A stretch of DNA of 64,000 nt, from contig NC_079206.1 in the NCBI RefSeq assembly GCF_026745355.1, positions 33,796,653-33,860,652 on the forward strand, given 5' to 3'. Position numbers and translations under genes: made by a program. This stretch comes from Beta vulgaris subsp. vulgaris (Eukaryota > Streptophyta > Magnoliopsida > Caryophyllales > Amaranthaceae). Position 1 is the first letter of the stretch, and the number at the start of each line of letters is the position of its first letter. The notes under the pieces were generated by a model that was not told the DNA's origin, made no database searches, and saw only the letters and a program-made list of their open reading frames with translations. Below, in pieces: positions 58,600-64,000 of this stretch.

Positions 58600-59480
58600 G
58601 AACACATATGTTGTGGATCTCAACCTTGTTCCCAAAAACAATTCACATGCCTTAGTGTTATTGATGATGATTCATTTTTAGGCACAAGCGTCTAGGTCAT
58701 GCTAGCTTTTCTTGCTTGACAAACTGCGTTCTAAAGAACTAGTTTTAGGTTTACCCTCTATAAGTTTCATTTAGATCATGTTTGGTGCATGCGCAAAAGG
58801 TAAGCATGTTAGGTCCTCTTTCAAGTCCAAGAATGTGGTAAGTACCACAAGACCTTAGAGTTAATTCATATGGATTTATGTGGACCTATGAGGATACAAA
58901 TAGGAGTGGAAAGAAATATGTGTTGTAATTGTAGATGACTTCTCTAGATTTACTTGGGTTATTTTTCTTTCTAGCAAGGACGAGACTTATGATGAGTTCC
59001 TTGTCTTTGCAAAGAAAGTTCAAAATTTGAGTGGTCAAAATTCTACACTTAGACCGACACATGGCAAAGATTTGAGAATTTAAGTTCGATGACTTTAGTA
59101 GAGACAATGGTTAGATCACAATTTCTCAGCCCCTAGAACACCTCAACAAAATGGTGTTGTTGAAAGGAAGAATAGAACATAGAAGAATGGCTAGGACTAT
59201 GTTGATAGCTAGTGGTCTTCCTAAAAATTTTGGGCAGAAGCTGTGAATACTGCTTGTCATATTATAAATCGAGCCATGGTAAGACCTTTATTAAATAAAA
59301 CTCCTTATGAGCTGTATTTTGGTAAAAAGCCCAATATTACATATTTCAGAACATTTGGATGTAAATGTTTTGTTCATAATAATGGGAAACAAAATTTGGA
59401 AAATTTGATGCTAGAAGTGAAGAAGCTGTATTCTTAGGATATTCTTCTAGTAGCAAGCTTATAGAGGTTTAATAAAAGGT
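58600..59480 (+). pseudogene. copia integrase
   Basis: Visible pieces are RLGHASFSLL (pre-integrase), CGACAKGKHVRSSFKSKN-like sequence with C-x2-C, and LELIHMDLCGPMR with the first catalytic Asp (58855-58900). Then come VIVDDFSRFTWV, PQQNGVVERKNRT with the catalytic Glu (near 59140), and the open piece 59243-59437 with VRPLLNKTPYELYFGKKPNI. Several single-base losses break it. Confidence 0.8.
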
Positions 59481-59499
59481 CTATGTGTGTAGAAGAAAG

Positions 59500-59900
59500 T
59501 GTGCATGTTATTTTTGATGAAACAGATAAATTTGATGCAAGCACACAGGTTGAAGATGACTTCGAAATAGGATTGCAAAAGATCAAGTCTTATTGATGAG
59601 ACTTTGGAAGACGAAGTCATGGGAACAAAGCCAAGGGAACAACATCCTGTTCCTGTTCCCAATGAGGAAGAAGAAGAACTAGGTGATGATCACAGTGAAT
59701 GAATCCACTATTGTTGAACCTGGTTCCCAAGTACAGGGAAATAAGATGATCAAGGAAACCAAGTTTCCATCCAGGATTTCCAACCAAAGCCTTGGAAAAC
59801 TCATCGTTCCCATCCTGTGGAACTATAATCAGTGACATAAAAAAGGGAACTCAAACGAGATCTCAATTGAAAAATTTTGTGCTTTTCATGCTTTTCTTTC
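59500..59900 (+). pseudogene. copia integrase-RT linker
   Basis: A decayed hydrophilic linker with acidic segments (for example VHVIFDETDKFDAS near 59505). It shows no catalytic motif, as usual for this part of copia pol. Confidence 0.5.
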
Positions 59901-59929
59901 TATGTTGGAACCTAGGAACATGAAGAAGC

Positions 59930-60745
59930 TCTCACTGATGCTGATTGGATCGTAGCAATGCAGGATGAACTTCATCAATTTGAAAGAAACAAAGTTTGGC
60001 ACCTTGAACCTAAACCTAAACATAACAAGGTTATTGGTTTAAAGTGGGTGTTTGAAACAAATTGATGAGTTCGGAACATATAAGAAACAAGGCCAGGTTA
60101 GTTGTGAAAGGATACAATCAACAGGAAGGCATTGATTATGAAGAAACTTTTGCTCCAGTTGCAAGATTGGAAGCAATTAGAATTTTCATAGCATTTGCTG
60201 CCTTCATGGGTTTTAAATTGTATCAAATGGATGTAAAATGTGCTTTTCTAAATGGTTATCTTAATGAGGAGGTATTTGTAGAACAACCTCCAGGTTTTGA
60301 AAGTAAAGAATTTCCTAATCATGTCTTTAAGCTTGACAAAGCTCTTTATGGGTTAAAGCAAGCTCCAAGAGCATGGTATGAAAGACTTTCTAAGTTCCTT
60401 CTTGAAAATGAGTTTAAAAGAGGAAAATTGGATCGAACCTTGTTTTTAAAATCAAAAGGAAAACATTTATTAGTTGTTCAAATATATGTTGATGATATTA
60501 TATTTGGTGCCACTAATGAATCTTTGTGCAAGGACTTTGCTAATCTCATGAGTAAAGAATTTGAAATGAGTATGATGGGTGAGCTCAACTTCTTCTTGGG
60601 GTTGCAAATCAAGCAAACAGAAGAAGGAATCTACATCCATCAACAAAAGTACATAAAGGAACTATTGAAAAAGTATGGTTTGGAAGCATCCAAAGTAAAT
60701 CATACACCTATGGGAATTCAACCAGATTGGATGAAGATTCTATAG
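59930..60745 (+). pseudogene. copia reverse transcriptase
   Basis: It starts with DADWIVAMQDELHQFERNKV, then GLKWVFE, before a short break near 60060. The following 227 codons are open: [20 protein letters not shown], a [20 protein letters not shown] segment with the first catalytic Asp, [19 protein letters not shown], and the polymerase box Y-V-D-D (60485-60496) in [13 protein letters not shown]. This is the best preserved enzyme domain in the window; only the N-terminal frame break and the stop at 60743 spoil it. Confidence 0.9.
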
Positions 60746-61337
60746 GAAAAGTGTGGACAAACCAAGTATCGAGGTATGATTGGCTCATTACTATATCTAA
60801 CTGCAAGTCGTCCTGATATTGCTTTCAGTGTAGGGTTATGTGCAAGGTTTCAAGCCAATCCAAAGGAATCTCATCTCACAGCTGTGAAGAGAATCCTAAG
60901 ATACCTCAAGGGAACAGATGATTTAAGCCTATTCTATTCGAGAAGTGATACCTTTGAATTAAAGGATTTGCGGATGCTGACTATGCAGGAGATCTGGTCA
61001 ATAGGAAGAGTACATCAGGTATGGTTCAGTTCCTTAGTCATAGTTTAGTTTCTTGGAGCACCAAGAAGCAAAACACAGTTGCTTTATCTACAGCGAGGCT
61101 GAATATGTTGCAGCAGCAGCATGTTGTTCCCAAATGCTATGGATAAAACAACAACTACGTGACTATGGAATTTACTTTGAATGTGTTCCCATCTATTGTG
61201 ATAATACTAGTGCTATTAGTATTTCTAAAGATCCCGTGCATCATTCAAGAGTCAAACACATCCATATTAGGCATCACTTTCTGAAAGATAATGTTGAAAA
61301 GGGTCTTATTAAAATGGAATTCTGTGAGAGAACGTAA
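60746..61337 (+). pseudogene. copia RNase H
   Basis: The first piece has MIGSLLYLTASRPDIAFSVG and HLTAVKRILRYLKGTDDLSL. The second (61053-61337) has EAEYVAAAACCSQMLWIKQQ and IYCDNTSAISISKDPVHHSR, with the catalytic acids of copia RNase H (E in EAEY, D in CDN). A frameshift near 60970-61050 separates them. It ends in TAA at 61335-61337. Confidence 0.88.
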
Positions 61338-62191
61338 TTCAAATTTGACAAACCCTTAAATAGAGATAGGTTTGAGAAATTGAGACTTGAACTTGGCTTA
61401 ATCAAGTTGAAATGATTGCTACAATATTCCCCTTTGTGTTAATTCTTTGGCATTATGTTTGGATGTGCATATTCGATGTTTTTATTTGCTTAAATACATC
61501 ACAATCCTTATATGATTATTTCATGGTATAAGTAAAAATGTCTGAAAACTGCTCACCAATGTCCAATAATATTCCCCTTATTGTTCATAAGACAATTCTA
61601 TGCCTTAAGTGATGACAAAGGATTAAAAGAATTAATGGTGTTCCAAAGTAGCAAAATTTCTTGTTTCCATTCATTGTTCCCAAACGCTGTTCCCAGCTGT
61701 ACTAATTTAGATTTTTTTTTTTCAAAATTCAAAAACCAAAAATATTCTGTTAGATTTTTTTCCTAAAAATCTGATTTTTCCTTATATCTCTCAAGTTAGT
61801 TGAAGATATTTTTAATTAGTGAAATTTTTTTTCAAAAACGTGTACATACACGGTTTTTAATTTATTTCTTTTATTCCTTTCCTAAACCAAAACAAAATCT
61901 TTTGTTTACTTCTCATAAAACCGAAAACCTCCACAAAAATGAATCCAAAAAACTTCTCACTCTCTCTCCTCCACAAACCGAAAAACCCTCTCCTTCCTCC
62001 TTAACATTGAATCACCTACTCCCATGGATATTCTCCAATTCATCAACAAGAATCTAAGAAAAAGGAAAACAATTGAGGACCGTGAAATGGAGGTGAAGAT
62101 CAACATGCACCAAGTGAGGGGGAATCGGATGTTCCTGAGAGAGGCACAACAAGAATTGCTCGAAAGAATACCACGGCATCTAGGTATGTTC
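61338..62191 (+). other. copia post-pol region with a start of a small ORF
   Basis: Sireviruses often have a long region with an extra, sometimes env-like, ORF between pol and the 3' LTR. Here a Ser/Pro/Lys-rich leader (61850-62020) is followed by ATG at 62024 and about 56 codons (MDILQFINKNLRKRKTIEDR..) running into the chromovirus LTR at 62192. No transmembrane or envelope feature is visible, so the type of ORF is not decided. Confidence 0.45.
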
Positions 62192-64000
62192 TGTAATCCC
62201 CCACAATTTTAAAGAATTTTCATTAATATATTAAAGTATTTATGTAATTATATTTAAATCCAAATGAGTTTGGAAAATGATTTGACTTCTAGAAAGGGTT
62301 GACTATTTTAAAAGTCAACTAAAATTATTTTCATAGCTTAATAAATTTGTAATGTTTAAATAAGCATGTTTAATAAGAGTTTTAAACACTAAAAGTATAT
62401 TGAAAAGGTAGTTAATGGAATCGAAAGCCCAAAAGTGATAAAAAGGGGAAAGAGCTATTTGATGACTAAAGTCCTAAAGAGCCCATCTTATTAGTCATCA
62501 AAGTTTCATTAATTAAAATCTATTTTCCTAAGCCCAAAAATAAAGCCTTTATATAAATATCCTAAAAACCCAATTATTTTACCCTACACACTTTATTTCT
62601 CTCCTCTTCTCACGTCATTCTTCCTCTTCCACTCGGCTTTCACTCTCTCTCCTCCTTTGTGCGTCGTTCTTCAAGTTTTCCTTCAAAAGTTCGTTTCTTC
62701 TTCTTCAAGTAACGTTTCTTGTTGAAGAAGAAACGTCACAAATCGTTGTTTAAGCCAAAAAACCCTGCTGCCGTGCTGTTGTGCTGCCGGCGCCCCTCTT
62801 CCTCCTAGTTGTTCGTTGTTTTTCTTTCTTCCTCTCTAAGATTCCATTAAAGTACAAGTTTTTATGTTATTTTATTAATAATTAGCATGTTTACGATTTA
62901 AATTACTGTTTTATAGGCCTAAAAATATTTCGGTCATTATGTTTATTAGTATAATAAATTCCAGATTTTATATGTTAAGTTTATTTCTGTTTTTATCATG
63001 AAATTTATAGTTTTTAGGGTTTTTAATTACTAGAAGCTATATATATAAAGTATAAATCATGAGATCTGGTTAGTACATAATTTTATATGTATTGAATATA
63101 TTTTAGAAGATTTAATAAATTTTATAAATGCTGTAATTTCAGAAAATAAGTATTTTAAGGGTTTTAAATGATTTTTAATCACTAGAATAATTGAACTATA
63201 TTAGCGATTAAAAATAACGAAAGTTTGGTACGTAAAAACGATTTTAAAACACGTTTAAGGGGGTTTTAATCATTTTAAAGTTGCTGTACATTTTTAGTTC
63301 GAGATATTTATTTCATTATTTTATTTTTTAGGCGGAGATTTCGTAGTAGGAGACTTTTAGCAAGTAAAAGTGGCCTACCGATTTGTTTATACAAGGTACG
63401 TACATCGTCTACGTGCTATGTGATTTAGAAGCATGCTCTAAGAGTATTTTATTTATTAGTATCATGTATAGGACTCTATTTGTTCATATAATATGATTAC
63501 TAGAATTGTTTTACATGTTATTTGCCTGTGTGCTACATGTAAACTAGAAGTATTTATGATTATAAATGTTTGTATGGAAGTTTGATGCAAACAGGATAAG
63601 TTATGTTTATTTATTAATTCGTGAGTGAATTAATATAAGTTAGAGTGAATCATGTTTTACATGGATTCTTGAGTATTGTTATTATCTTATAAGGACCGTG
63701 GATCTTATTTGGTAAGTGACAAGTTATACCTATATAAAGGTAAAGTTATTGTTGGATAGGTTCAACAAGTAAGTTGGTAAAGGCTAAAAAGGAAGTAAAG
63801 GAGTCTTGGTTGAGAAGTTGTGATCCCTTGTTAATCCAAAGATAAAAAGGAATTCTGTTATGATTGTGTGATTATTAATTGTGTGTTATTTGCTTGGCTG
63901 TTGTGTCAACACAAGTAATAAAATATATTTAACGTAAAGTGAAACGAGAATAGGCTATAGACTTTAGACTGGTGCACGTCTAGAGTTGGACATAAGGGTT
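62192..64000 (+). repeat. start of a second chromovirus LTR, opposite orientation
   Basis: It begins TGTAATCCCCCACAATTTT and aligns over its whole visible length to the reverse complement of the LTRs at 26709-29216 and 34879-37296, with substitutions and indels. It contains a TATA box at about 62549-62559 (TTATATAAATA) and the hairpin-forming AACGTTTCTTGTTGAAGAAG stretch. About 0.7 kb of the LTR and the rest of the element lie beyond the window. The five bases before it are TGTTC. Confidence 0.9.
62549..62559 (+). promoter_or_regulatory. chromovirus LTR TATA box
   Basis: TTATATAAATA is in the same LTR position as the TATA-like box of the other copies (for example 28843-28853). Confidence 0.65.

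Larger units (their letters stand above)
54855..62191 (+). mobile_element. Sirevirus-like Ty1/copia retrotransposon, 3' end beyond an insertion
   Basis: The 5' LTR (TGTTG..CAACA) is followed by a tRNA-iMet PBS, gag with a zinc knuckle, protease, integrase, RT and RNase H in copia order, then about 0.85 kb beyond pol. The gag C-terminal region rich in Asp/Glu, the iMet primer and the long post-pol region fit the Sirevirus (SIRE/Maximus) lineage. A chromovirus LTR interrupts it at 62192, so its 3' LTR is outside the window. There are many frameshifts. Confidence 0.9.

Overview
This window is AT-rich nuclear DNA from a flowering plant, most likely a eudicot. It is almost entirely nested transposable elements. 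Every recognisable coding stretch is a retrotransposon polyprotein, a CACTA transposase, or a plant-mobile-domain gene carried by a retrotransposon; nearly all are broken by stops and frameshifts. No intact host gene, tRNA or rRNA was found. The species cannot be named from the sequence. The mix of Tat, Tekay-like and Sirevirus elements only says a large repeat-rich plant chromosome, and a Caryophyllales origin is a guess.

Layout. 1-~2440: 3' end and 3' LTR of a Tat/Athila-type Ty3/gypsy element that cut into the next one. 2457-10468 (+): Tat-A, a decayed Tat-lineage Ty3/gypsy element (protease, reverse transcriptase fragment, two RNases H, integrase) with an antisense plant-mobile-domain (PMD) gene downstream of pol. 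10469-24086: CACTA-type DNA. It has a left end with subterminal repeats and a decayed TNP2 transposase, a gene-poor middle with two small MITEs and unrecognised reading frames, and an unrelated CACTA right end. 24087-49944 (-): Tat-B, a second copy of the Tat-A family in the opposite orientation, split by two insertions with clear target-site duplications: a Tekay-type chromovirus (26709-37296, TSD ATATC) and a non-coding LTR element (41841-49850, TSD CTCTG). 49945-53350: an LTR of a further family, split by a solo LTR of the same family (50130-52612, TSD TTTTT). 53351-54854: a non-autonomous CACTA-like element with arrays of small hairpins. 54855-62191 (+): a Sirevirus-like Ty1/copia element. 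62192-64000 (+): the start of a second chromovirus LTR, in the opposite orientation to the first.

How the parts relate. On the right the insertion order reads as five levels: Tat-B, then the 49945 LTR, then the CACTA-like element, then copia, then the chromovirus LTR. The non-coding LTR element and the chromovirus share a tRNA-iMet primer site and a hairpin/polypurine module next to the 3' LTR, so the former may be mobilised by chromovirus proteins. Long LTRs of several families carry a TATA box followed by a GC-rich leader, so the only plausible promoters here are LTR promoters.
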